Positions 1-7,627 of a DNA stretch of 17,588 nucleotides are shown here, one piece after another (the first letter of the stretch is position 1; each line of letters opens with the position of its first letter). The stretch is from Deltaproteobacteria bacterium (GTDB taxonomy: Bacteria; Desulfobacterota; Dissulfuribacteria; Dissulfuribacterales; UBA3076): positions 1-17,588 of the forward strand of contig WTCF01000039.1 in NCBI GenBank assembly GCA_013138705.1. Reading direction: 5' to 3'. The notes beneath the pieces were generated by a model. It was not told where the DNA came from and made no database searches. It worked only from the letters and a program-made list of their open reading frames with translations. The position numbers and the translations under genes were made by a program.

Positions 1-946
1 TGGGCAGGTCTAAATCGTAAATTTTGGCGGTTACCGGCCGATAAGCAATTGCGGGCAACTTGACAATGAAGGCCTCAATTCCTGTTGTACACCCGTTGTG
101 AATGACCGCCTTGGCCGCTTTCAGCCAAGCGAGAACATTGCCCTGGTAGATGACCTTGACGTTGTCGTATGGCTCGGCAAGCTGATGCCACACATCATGA
201 TTTTCCACCGGATGGGGCCGAATTATAATGGTATGCTCCGGGAAGGCTTTACTCAGTGAGGGGATAAGCCGTTTAAAATGCTCGAATATGGCCTGTTTAT
301 GGTTTGCCCAACCCTCCGCAAATTCCGGGGTCAATCCCCTCGCGGCTGTACCGGCTTGGGTCGGAGCATCTGGCTTGGCTCCCGGGTTGCACAGATTCAG
401 GCTGGGGAGAAAGCCATTCACCATACTAAAGTTTGTGTTGATCAAAATGAACTCACCGAACCGTTTGCGAATCGATTCTGCCTCAGGTTCGTAAAAGGGA
501 AAAACTTCAGGGCGCATCATATCTCCACGTGGGTTTCCGGTGATGTAGATCGGCGTATCTGAATACGTTGGATATTCCTTGAACAGTTCATAGTTTTCTT
601 GACCCCAGGCAAGCAATGCACTCACCTGCTCTAGCGTCTTGGGATCAAGCCGGCGCCCGTAATACTGTTCCTTGGAATGGTGGACGAGGGCTTCCTCATC
701 CCATACGATAATATCGTGGCCGAGGTTTTTTAAGATGCCGAACATCTTGATACTTCGTGCCGTCATGCTCTTGCCTAAATATATGGATCTGGGAAAAGAG
801 GCAATGCGGAGCCCCACCTCTGTTTTCGAACCCAGGAATACAGTAAACCCGCGTTCAGCGGCAACACAGGCAAGCAGAAGTTTTGGATCTAGTTCCCTCA
901 CCTGGCTTTCCATGGGAATGATCAGCGGTGTTCTTTTTTCCGTCAT
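1..946 (-). CDS. GT-B-like surface carbohydrate biosynthesis protein (3' end cut by window edge)
   Basis: The first 315 codons are inside the window; the 3' end lies beyond the left edge. The protein begins MTEKRTPLIIPMESQVREL and aligns over its whole visible length with the product of 5142-6512 (shared LLxxCxAAExGF, KSxxxxSIxMFxIL, ITGNPRxDxMRPE, NTNFSxVN). Near the visible C-terminus it has RPHPVEN and HNGCTTGIEA, the pattern of GT-B-fold enzymes such as CDP-glycerol glycerophosphotransferase, Kdo transferase and capsule-synthesis families. By family it is a cytoplasmic, sugar-nucleotide-using surface carbohydrate protein; donor and acceptor cannot be read from sequence. ATG at 944-946 was chosen because it matches the paralogue's start and has GGAGG 12 bases upstream. 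It is the last gene of the visible operon, directly after the CMP-nonulosonate synthetase, which makes a role as nonulosonate transferase plausible but unproven. Confidence 0.8.
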   Translation of the reverse strand, partial: MTEKRTPLIIPMESQVRELDPKLLLACVAAERGFTVFLGSKTEVGLRIASFPRSIYLGKSMTARSIKMFGILKNLGHDIIVWDEEALVHHSKEQYYGRRLDPKTLEQVSALLAWGQENYELFKEYPTYSDTPIYITGNPRGDMMRPEVFPFYEPEAESIRKRFGEFILINTNFSMVNGFLPSLNLCNPGAKPDAPTQAGTAARGLTPEFAEGWANHKQAIFEHFKRLIPSLSKAFPEHTIIIRPHPVENHDVWHQLAEPYDNVKVIYQGNVLAWLKAAKAVIHNGCTTGIEAFIVKLPAIAYRPVTAKIYDLDLP

Positions 947-961
947 ATTCTTGATTATCCT

Positions 962-999
962 CCGGTCATACCATCAACCTGGCAACCAGGGATGGCCGG
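962..999 (-). promoter_or_regulatory. Imperfect hairpin overlapping the ribosome-binding region of the 1-946 gene
   Basis: In the 98-bp gap, CCATC (971-975) and CCTGG (978-982) pair with CCAGG (986-990) and GATGG (991-995) around a CAA loop, with a two-base bulge. An outer CCGG (962-965) can pair with CCGG (996-999). The outer stem touches the GGAGG Shine-Dalgarno sequence (957-961), so folding could modulate translation of the downstream gene or act as an intercistronic processing or attenuation site. No U-tract follows, so it is not a classical terminator. The pairing is seen directly; the role is inference. Confidence 0.3.
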
Positions 1000-1044
1000 G
1001 GGTCCAAAAATGGGAGGTCCAAGACGGTCTGATCAAATGAGCCT

Positions 1045-1776
1045 TTAAACCTTGGATGGTTGCTGAGTCGAATTGCTACCCAGCTTAATGACAAATTCAG
1101 CTAGCCTTAAATCAAACTCAGTATCGATGTTTGCCATGATTTCATTGATTAAAACAAATGATGTCTTATCACCTTTGATGCTTTTTTTATTGATGATACA
1201 ATCCCGGGTAATGGCGTATGCTACGCCGTTTTTGTGATACACCGGCGTAAGCTGCTGTCTCGCAATTATGTTCGCCCCAGCTGGGTCATAATAATCCAGG
1301 TTGTCCTTTCGAATTACAAGCTGTTTCAGGGGATGCGCCTTGGCGTCTGTCTCGCTGACGGTCCATACGGCATCAAAACCCCCCTTGATGAGTTTCTCTA
1401 TGGATGCCGTCACATGGTCTGGTTGACGCAAGGGAGAAGTCGGCTGCAGCATTACTATGACATCATACTGTCTTCCATCGATTTGTTCGCATTCCAGCAA
1501 GGCATGATTGAGCACCTCCCAGTCACCCACAAAATCCCCGGACAAGGCCTTTGGCCGCATAAAGGGCACGTCCAGGCCGCTTTCCCTTGCTATTTGAGCT
1601 ATTTTTTCATGATCCGTCGAAACGACCGCCCTGTCCACATACGGTAACTGTTTTACCACGCGTCCGACAAGGGCAACGAGGGGAACACCGTTCAGTTTAC
1701 GGATGTTTTTCAGTTTCATGCCCTTGCTCCCACCGCGTGCGGGTACTACCACCAGTATGGTCTTGTTTTCAAGCAC
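1045..1776 (-). CDS. CMP-nonulosonate (sialic acid-like) cytidylyltransferase, NeuA/PseF/LegF family
   Basis: This 243-residue protein activates a nonulosonic acid with CTP to give the CMP-sugar donor, in the cytoplasm. The N-terminus carries the CTP-binding signature PARGGSKGxKxKNxR (residues 12-26), followed by VMLQPTSPLR in the middle of the domain and the late NIDTEFDLRLAE metal/substrate motif. This is the full single-domain length of the family. Start is GTG at 1774-1776 with AGGA six bases upstream, and no ATG fits the conserved N-terminus. It lies downstream of the NeuB-like synthase and a HAD phosphatase in the same apparent operon, a standard nonulosonate gene order. Sequence alone cannot tell sialic, legionaminic, pseudaminic or KDN-type sugar as substrate, so no symbol is given. 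Confidence 0.9.
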   Translation of the reverse strand: MLENKTILVVVPARGGSKGMKLKNIRKLNGVPLVALVGRVVKQLPYVDRAVVSTDHEKIAQIARESGLDVPFMRPKALSGDFVGDWEVLNHALLECEQIDGRQYDVIVMLQPTSPLRQPDHVTASIEKLIKGGFDAVWTVSETDAKAHPLKQLVIRKDNLDYYDPAGANIIARQQLTPVYHKNGVAYAITRDCIINKKSIKGDKTSFVLINEIMANIDTEFDLRLAEFVIKLGSNSTQQPSKV

Positions 1777-1829
1777 TGATTATCCTTTTGTCCAATTTGA
1801 TATACTGTGACTGCCAAAGAAACTTGGCC

Positions 1830-2438
1830 TCACAGACCATCCATGGCATTCCCGAGGTCCTCGAATCGAAATTGTTCGTTAACAAAGAGAAAAGGGCATC
1901 CGTTTTTTATCGCTGATTCTCTATCGGATTCCCCATCTCCCACGACAAGCACCTGATCGCTTTTCAACCCTTCTAATGCAATGATACGCCGGAGTGTCTC
2001 ATGCTTTTCATTCGGCCACCCAAACACCCCGCGAAAATAATTATCCCATTTTCTGAATCTAATGATCTCTTTCAGATTGGCATCAGGGGTGGTGGAACTC
2101 ACGTATAGTCCATATGCCGGCGAAAATTTTCTGAGCGCCTCTTCCGCTCCTGTCTTCTCCGGGCAGGTTTTTGCCCCTGCCACAACAATTTCGTTGTAAA
2201 ACCCGGCCAGCTCTTTGACTTTTTCCCTTAAAAGCGCATCTTTCCTGTAACCAAGTCTCAGGAGAATCTCTTTCAGGATGACGTAACGGCTTTGTTCAAA
2301 TATTTCAGAAAGGACCACACGAATGATTGGGGCATGGCGGTCATCTGTGGGGAACAGTTTAAAATAGGCATCGTATTTTAACTGGTTTGAGTCAATAAGC
2401 GTTCCGTCAAAGTCAAAGACAATTACTTGTATTCCCAC
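1830..2438 (-). CDS. HAD-superfamily phosphatase, candidate nonulosonate-9-phosphate or sugar phosphatase
   Basis: This 202-residue protein has all four HAD signatures: motif I DFDGTLID with the nucleophile Asp9 and acid/base Asp11, motif II VSSTTP (about residues 113-118), a motif III lysine (K145 in NEKHETLRR) and motif IV VGDGESD (Asp168, Asp172). A C1-type helical cap fits between motifs I and II, as in phosphoglycolate phosphatase. Start is GTG at 2436-2438 behind GAGGG; an overlapping ATG is out of frame. It sits between the nonulosonate synthase and the cytidylyltransferase. If the synthase makes a 9-phosphorylated sugar, as eukaryotic sialic acid or KDN synthases do, this enzyme would remove the phosphate before CMP activation. 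That role is inferred from context; the family and fold are clear. Confidence 0.85.
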   Translation of the reverse strand: MGIQVIVFDFDGTLIDSNQLKYDAYFKLFPTDDRHAPIIRVVLSEIFEQSRYVILKEILLRLGYRKDALLREKVKELAGFYNEIVVAGAKTCPEKTGAEEALRKFSPAYGLYVSSTTPDANLKEIIRFRKWDNYFRGVFGWPNEKHETLRRIIALEGLKSDQVLVVGDGESDRESAIKNGCPFLFVNEQFRFEDLGNAMDGL

Positions 2439-2472
2439 ATAACCCTCGTTATGAAGCAGCTAATAACCCACA

Positions 2473-3996
2473 TTAGGATGCCTGCTTTTCAATTACATTC
2501 CAGTTGGAGATGACTGTTTTCCTCGCCTCCCTGGGGAGTTTTGCTATCCTATCATCCTCATAGAAAGAGTCATTATCAAAGTGGGTGGTGCTCACTTCCT
2601 CAAAAATTGCACCATCAAGGGTATGGAATTTATGCCATTCACCAGGTCTCACCAGAATAGTATCCCCTATCTGCGGTTTGATCCTTTTTCCGTCCAGCTC
2701 TACCTCCAAATCCCCGTATAACAACTGGAATGTCTCTTCCTTTTTCTTGTGAAAATGGTAGGGATGTTTCTGTCTGGGGAGCTGGATGATCAATTTTTTG
2801 CAATACTTGCGGTTGATACAGTTCATGATGACCGCACCGAATTCCCTGAACCGTTCAAGACCATAGTGGTGGGACAACTCAATGGAGCTGTCCTTTCCGA
2901 TATGTATCCTCGCCTTGTGGAGCATCCCTTTCACCTGAAGCATGATGCGGTAAATTATCTCTTCCGGGGGTAATACAGTGTTGGCAACAGCCATATTTAC
3001 AGGCTCGTGCGGAGAATAATCCTTGTCAGCCTCAACCCCATCAAACCAGTCGCCACTTGTAAGCTGGCCGTCACTGAGCGGCATTGCAAAATAGACCTTG
3101 TCCCTCTTAAGCTTATCACCCTTCTTGATCTCCTCCCTTGCGAATACCCCCCGCATGAGTGAGCGTAAAGAGGCAATCTCTTCAGGAGAGGCAGGGCTGC
3201 GATGCTTTCCGCCACAGGCCGCCACGGCCTGTTTGTGTGCCTCAATCCATCGGGCGATTTGCTCAGGTCTGGAGGAATATCTGTTTAACTTATGTTCTTC
3301 TGTCTCCATTCCTATGTGTCTTTCGAACAGCCTTGCACCCTTTCCATAAGCAATTTGAATGGCCGCGTAGTTGTCAGGTTCCTCGTGAGTAGAGAACCCA
3401 ATGGGCACGTCCGGGAACCGCTCTTTCAGCACGTCGATCTGATTCAATCTCAGCTTGTCATTTGGTGTGGGATAGATGGCCACACAATGCATCAAGGCGA
3501 AGTGCATGTTTCTTGATTCGAGAAAACTCACCAGCCTGTCTATCTTGTCCATGCTCAACCCTGCCGTTGAGACAATGACAGGTTTGTTCACCTGGGTAAT
3601 CCGTTCAATAAGGGGCCTGTCACTTGCGGAACAACTGGCCACCTTGATAATTTCAATGCCAAGATCAAGGATAACATCCACGGATTCTTCGTCAAACGGG
3701 GTACATATCGTATGCATCCCATTCTTAATGACGGCCTTAGTGAGTGTCTCGTATTGCTGTGCGGTCAAGGCCGTTTTCATGAATCTCGGGATATGTTTTA
3801 CATCCTTTCTCTGTTTGTAATCCGGATGAATAAAGGTATCCAATTGTCTGAATTGAAACTTGAGAGCGCTACGGACACCGGCCTTTCTGGTTACATTACC
3901 CATTGCATTAATGATGTTGAGGGCATGCTTCATGTCGCCCTGGTGGTTGTTGGCAAGATCGAGAATAAACAGATCGTTAAAATTAAAGTTGTGCAT
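2473..3996 (-). CDS. NeuB-family nonulosonate synthase with SAF domain fused to a C-terminal cupin
   Basis: This 507-residue protein is expected to condense phosphoenolpyruvate with a six-carbon aminosugar or sugar to a nonulosonic acid. Residues about 1-265 form the NeuB TIM barrel: LANNHQGD, LKFQFRQLDT, CTPFDEESVD, KVASCSASDRPL, HCVAIYPTP, and ERHIG with H235 further on. Residues about 275-345 are a SAF (antifreeze-like) domain, MRGVFAREEIKKGDKL. Residues about 360-507 are a cupin with putative metal ligands H414, H416 and E420 (HFHKKKE) and H455 (PGEWH); its end, EEVSTTHFDNDSFYED, resembles D-lyxose isomerase-type cupins. Ordinary NeuB is about 340 residues, so the cupin is an extra module, perhaps a sugar isomerase or binding domain. 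ATG at 3994-3996 was chosen over one 24 codons upstream because GAGGTAAATCTT precedes it and the longer form would run into the upstream gene. Confidence 0.9.
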   Translation of the reverse strand: MHNFNFNDLFILDLANNHQGDMKHALNIINAMGNVTRKAGVRSALKFQFRQLDTFIHPDYKQRKDVKHIPRFMKTALTAQQYETLTKAVIKNGMHTICTPFDEESVDVILDLGIEIIKVASCSASDRPLIERITQVNKPVIVSTAGLSMDKIDRLVSFLESRNMHFALMHCVAIYPTPNDKLRLNQIDVLKERFPDVPIGFSTHEEPDNYAAIQIAYGKGARLFERHIGMETEEHKLNRYSSRPEQIARWIEAHKQAVAACGGKHRSPASPEEIASLRSLMRGVFAREEIKKGDKLKRDKVYFAMPLSDGQLTSGDWFDGVEADKDYSPHEPVNMAVANTVLPPEEIIYRIMLQVKGMLHKARIHIGKDSSIELSHHYGLERFREFGAVIMNCINRKYCKKLIIQLPRQKHPYHFHKKKEETFQLLYGDLEVELDGKRIKPQIGDTILVRPGEWHKFHTLDGAIFEEVSTTHFDNDSFYEDDRIAKLPREARKTVISNWNVIEKQAS

Positions 3997-4027
3997 AAGA
4001 TTTACCTCGTTTCCGGACGGGCACTTA

Positions 4028-5128
4028 TTAGGATATCTCAAAGGCCTCGGGTCCGTATCCCCCGTCATAGTTGATTCTCACGGTTCTCTTGTGTCGATGG
4101 GAGACATGGGCGGCAGCTATAACCAGCATGGTCTCAAGCCCCCTCTCAAGCGATATGGGAGCGTCCGCTGGATCCCCTCCGTTCAGGATAACTTCAATAA
4201 AGTCTATCTCTCCTTTGAAGTCGTCGGGGCGCGTTTTTTGAATCGTTTCCTCTATAACCTCTCCTTTTCCATCCCAGTAACGTATGGCATCATGTCCATC
4301 AAGATTGACAAACCATTCAAGAAAGCCGTTGGAGCCTTGAATTCGCACCTTTTTTTGCGGGGGCTCAGTAACTACATCCTGGGCGATGTCTCCCACGAGA
4401 CCAGCCTGGGTCTTGACATTCAGCAGACAAATCCGGTCATATTTAACAATGCCATCTGTCACCATATCCATTGTGGAGGATACCTCAACGATCCTTCCAG
4501 CGTTAACAAGATGGGCAAACCGCTGCCAGATGTTTATGGCATGAGAATGCTCCCCACTAGCTCCGCCTCCACGTTCAAAAAAACCGAGGTAGGTGTCCTT
4601 GGGGCCGCTCAGCCATGGATGGGCGGTGAAAATACCGCCCCAATGTTCCCTGAAACAGGCGCTGATAGTGATGGGATCGCCAATCGTGTTTTTTGCAAGA
4701 ATCCGGGCCGCGCGCCTGGAATTCTCGGTCAGGGTATGGTTATAACCGACCGCAACGAATGTTCCGGTGGCCTTTTTAAGGTCAACAATCTTCTGGATCT
4801 CCTTGAGAGAGGGCGTGCACAAAGGCTTCTCAATAAGCAATACTTTCGGTGGGTTGTTTTCCAACACCCTGGTTGCCACACTAATGTGGGTGTCCGGAGG
4901 GGTGCCTATGATGACCATGTCAAAACCCTCACCTGAGACCGTATCTGCCCCTGAAAGGCGTATGTCCGGGTCCCAGCGTCCATAACGGGACGGATATATA
5001 TCCTCGCGTGTTCGTTTCAGTGCATCAGGGTCGATGTCGCATATAAGAACATCCCACCCCTTGGTACGGCAGGCATGTGCCAAATGGTTGCCGATAGAAC
5101 CGGCGCCGTAAATTTTTACGCTGTACAC
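4028..5128 (-). CDS. Gfo/Idh/MocA-family NAD(P)-dependent oxidoreductase
   Basis: This 366-residue protein has an N-terminal Rossmann fold (GAGSIG, residues 8-13; acidic D31 at the end of beta-2, favouring NAD over NADP) and the family's EKP motif (residues 100-102, lysine as catalytic or hydride-transfer helper). In the C-terminal domain GGGASGEHSHAINIW (about 187-201) matches the GGGxxxDxGxH region, with H196 the probable catalytic histidine. Members oxidise or reduce sugar nucleotides and sugars in surface-glycan pathways. Placed just upstream of the nonulosonate synthase, it may make or modify the sugar precursor or the finished nonulosonic acid. Substrate is unknown. Start is GTG at 5126-5128 with AGGAG about nine bases upstream, a strong site. 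The gap to the next gene is 31 bp. Confidence 0.85.
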   Translation of the reverse strand: MYSVKIYGAGSIGNHLAHACRTKGWDVLICDIDPDALKRTREDIYPSRYGRWDPDIRLSGADTVSGEGFDMVIIGTPPDTHISVATRVLENNPPKVLLIEKPLCTPSLKEIQKIVDLKKATGTFVAVGYNHTLTENSRRAARILAKNTIGDPITISACFREHWGGIFTAHPWLSGPKDTYLGFFERGGGASGEHSHAINIWQRFAHLVNAGRIVEVSSTMDMVTDGIVKYDRICLLNVKTQAGLVGDIAQDVVTEPPQKKVRIQGSNGFLEWFVNLDGHDAIRYWDGKGEVIEETIQKTRPDDFKGEIDFIEVILNGGDPADAPISLERGLETMLVIAAAHVSHRHKRTVRINYDGGYGPEAFEIS

Positions 5129-5141
5129 GAAAATATCTCCT

Positions 5142-6512
5142 TTAATTGATGCTGATCCTGAATATATGTTTAGATATCTGTGTGACCTTGATGCTTTCGA
5201 AACGATTAAGCAGCCTTCCCATGCATTCGATCTTCCTCATGATTTCCGGCACAGAAATATCCGGAAAGCGATAGGCATGGTAGGCTAGATTATTTCGATG
5301 CCCGGGTCGGTGCATATTGATACGTTTCGACATTGTCCGCAAGTGGTTTTGGATCCAGCCATGGACATGGGCGTTCAATGATGTAGCCGGGGGTTGTCTC
5401 TTGTTGTAGCCTCCGGCCTCCAGGACCTGGATAATCCGTTCCGCTGCCAAAGGGCCGTCAAGCCCCGCGATGTGCCGATCCAATATCTTTCGACGCTCAG
5501 CATAATCAAGCGGCCCGAGTTTTCCTTTCACGATGGCACGAACCGTCGTGCAGAGTTCATCGAGTGAAAAGACACACCGGCTCACCAAACCAGGCAATTC
5601 AAAGTCGAACATCTCTGATTTCACTGGCTGGTAGTTCACAGCCGGTGTGCCGAGCACTGCAGCCTCCACTTGGGTCGTACAGCCATTCGCAATTAATGCC
5701 TGTGCTGCCATCAGCCACGGAATTACGCTCCCATCGTTTGCTACATGCAGATTGTCACACCGTGCAGCTATGGCATGCCATGGACCTTGGTTCTCAGCCG
5801 GGTGAGGCCGGACGACCACATTAGAGCTACCCAGCGACTCACAAAGTGATGGGAGCATCTCCTGAAAGTAATTAAAAAGGGCAAGTTTATGCCGACCTTT
5901 ACCGATATCAAATCGATTCGCCGCATCGGTGCCATCTTTTGCCATTGCCTTTTTAAGTTCACTGAGTTTTGGATAAAAATGGTTCACCTTGCTAAAGTTT
6001 GTGTTGACCATCACGAAGTCTCCGAACCGTTCACGAATTGCATCTGCGTCTGACCGGTAAAACTCACGAAGTTCCGGCCGCATCAAGTCGACGCGGGGAT
6101 TCCCGGTAATATGGATTTCCGCTCCATGATAGCCGGGATACTTGCGAAAGGTGCTCGCGTCATCCGGGCCCCACGCAATCAGGTGGGAGACTTGCCGCAT
6201 AGTGATAGGTGACAGTCGCCACCGGTAATATTCAGGGTCTGGTTCACGCAGCAGGCCTTCCTCATCCCACGCAACGATTTCATGACCAAGCTTGCGCAGG
6301 ATGTCGAACATACGAATGCTTAACGAACGAATGCTCTTGGCAAGATAAACGCCCCTCGGAATCGAGTCTACCCGGAAGTGGAGAAACGCCCGTGAGCCTA
6401 TAATGACAGGAAAACCGCTCTCAGCCGCGATACAACCCAAGAGAAGTTTGGCATCCATCTCCCGGACTTGCGTCTCTACCGGAATAATAAGGGTTGAAGG
6501 TGAAATAGTCAT
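5142..6512 (-). CDS. GT-B-like surface carbohydrate biosynthesis protein (full-length copy)
   Basis: This 456-residue protein is the complete paralogue of the truncated gene at the left edge. The N-terminal half holds LIIPVETQVREMDAKLLLGC, YLAKSIRSLSIRMFDIL and ITGNPRVDLMRPEL. The C-terminal half holds VVVRPHPAEN (about residues 233-242) and ANGCTTQVEAAVLGTPAVNY, the nucleotide-sugar-binding arrangement of GT-B-fold transferases related to glycerophosphotransferase, Kdo transferase and capsule enzymes. The last 90 residues are basic and may contact membrane or acceptor. There is no signal peptide, so it is cytoplasmic. ATG at 6510-6512 has only a weak purine-rich site and lies 11 bp after the phospholipase D-like gene. 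Coming directly after sphingolipid genes and before nonulosonate genes, it is the best in-window candidate for joining sugar to lipid. The family is fairly clear; the reaction is inference. Confidence 0.8.
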   Translation of the reverse strand: MTISPSTLIIPVETQVREMDAKLLLGCIAAESGFPVIIGSRAFLHFRVDSIPRGVYLAKSIRSLSIRMFDILRKLGHEIVAWDEEGLLREPDPEYYRWRLSPITMRQVSHLIAWGPDDASTFRKYPGYHGAEIHITGNPRVDLMRPELREFYRSDADAIRERFGDFVMVNTNFSKVNHFYPKLSELKKAMAKDGTDAANRFDIGKGRHKLALFNYFQEMLPSLCESLGSSNVVVRPHPAENQGPWHAIAARCDNLHVANDGSVIPWLMAAQALIANGCTTQVEAAVLGTPAVNYQPVKSEMFDFELPGLVSRCVFSLDELCTTVRAIVKGKLGPLDYAERRKILDRHIAGLDGPLAAERIIQVLEAGGYNKRQPPATSLNAHVHGWIQNHLRTMSKRINMHRPGHRNNLAYHAYRFPDISVPEIMRKIECMGRLLNRFESIKVTQISKHIFRISIN

Positions 6513-6523
6513 AACATCTGCTT

Positions 6524-7627
6524 TTAATCTCTGCGAACTGCCAAGGCCTCCCAGCGCTTGGCAAACGCATCAAAGAGTTGATCATTGGTGGAAATAGCGC
6601 CAATCTCATGATTGAGCCAATAAGATCGAGCTGTCCAGTTAAAGCTGCCGAAAATAACCCAGCGCCGGCCATCCTTCTCCGCAAGCACGAACTTGTTATG
6701 CATCGGAAGACCTCTAGGATGAATAACGCGCCGGAACGGGATTCCGGCTTGAATCAGCATCCGCTCTACCCCCACAGGGACCCGTCTCAGTGTTGGTTCA
6801 GCTAATATCTTTACTGTTGCGCCACTGTGGACAAGTCGTATCAGGGCCTTGACGATTAGCGCCCCTTTGATGTGTGACGCAGCAATTCGTATCCGCGCGC
6901 CTGCTCCAAGCCGTGAGAGAAACCGTATTACAGGATGCGGCCGTATCCGTGGCCAAAAAAAGATATCGGTGTCCTTCCCTTTCACCGCTTTGTTTGCGGT
7001 CGGGGAAAAACGATAGAACATGATACGTTTCGTCTGGTGGATCCACCGGGCATGTTCAACCAGCCTTTCAACCAGCCCGGGGTCATCAAGCCCAACCAGG
7101 ACATTGTGACCGTGATCCTGGTCACCGATTTCAGCTATGATAGCTGGATCATCCCCTGGACCATTTCCGGACGGGTTAAAGGAACCGATAAAGGCAATCG
7201 GCCTCGGGTGGGAAAAGCAATAGAGCTTTTCATGCAAATGCGGTTTCCGAACTATCCTGGGAGAGGTTGGCACCCGCTGTAGGGATACGGTACGAAACCC
7301 TTCGCCTAAGCCATTCGGGCCAGACAACATTCCAATTACATCCTCATTGGCATACGCCGTTCGAGGATGACGCTCCAGTGTCACAGTAATCTTGATGCCT
7401 TGCCGGTGGGCACGGATTAATTCCTCGGCCAGCATCCGGTCACGAAAGTAGTATGTTACCCAATCAATGGTTCCGCCGGGCGGCACCGCCGCGATACGTT
7501 CCGCCAAGAGGTCACGCAAGCAGTATGCCGGCATATCAGGGCCGCCAAAATGGACCTCGCAACCTGTCTCACATTCAGGATGCGGGTGTAACATCCAAAG
7601 GGCTATCGACCGCGGTTGACTGTGCAT
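6524..7627 (-). CDS. Phospholipase D-superfamily protein with two HKD-type motifs
   Basis: This 367-residue protein (356 if the ATG at 7594 is used) has two phospholipase D half-sites. The first is H132-x-K134 followed by GSFN (148-151); the second is H310-N-K312 followed by GSFN (327-330). The aspartate of the HxK(x)4D motif is Ser139 in the first copy and Glu317 in the second, so the catalytic His and Lys are kept but the acidic residue is not canonical. The superfamily hydrolyses or transfers phosphodiesters, including phospholipid head groups (PLD, cardiolipin synthase, sphingomyelinase-like enzymes) and nucleic acids. No signal peptide or membrane segment is evident. The start overlaps the spt stop by 53 bp (20 bp for the shorter start), implying translational coupling; neither start has a strong Shine-Dalgarno site. 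Given this position, a sphingolipid head-group hydrolase or transferase is plausible. Confidence 0.8.
   Translation of the reverse strand: MHSQPRSIALWMLHPHPECETGCEVHFGGPDMPAYCLRDLLAERIAAVPPGGTIDWVTYYFRDRMLAEELIRAHRQGIKITVTLERHPRTAYANEDVIGMLSGPNGLGEGFRTVSLQRVPTSPRIVRKPHLHEKLYCFSHPRPIAFIGSFNPSGNGPGDDPAIIAEIGDQDHGHNVLVGLDDPGLVERLVEHARWIHQTKRIMFYRFSPTANKAVKGKDTDIFFWPRIRPHPVIRFLSRLGAGARIRIAASHIKGALIVKALIRLVHSGATVKILAEPTLRRVPVGVERMLIQAGIPFRRVIHPRGLPMHNKFVLAEKDGRRWVIFGSFNWTARSYWLNHEIGAISTNDQLFDAFAKRWEALAVRRD

Noticed and set aside
3997..4068. 24-codon N-terminal extension of the NeuB-cupin gene
   Set aside because: It would overlap the upstream oxidoreductase gene, its residues do not resemble the family, and the internal ATG at 3996 has a good GAGG site.
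3860..4936. Long plus-strand open frame of 358 codons opposite the oxidoreductase and NeuB genes
   Set aside because: It lies antisense to two well-supported genes, straddles their boundary, has no recognisable domain and is explained as a shadow frame.
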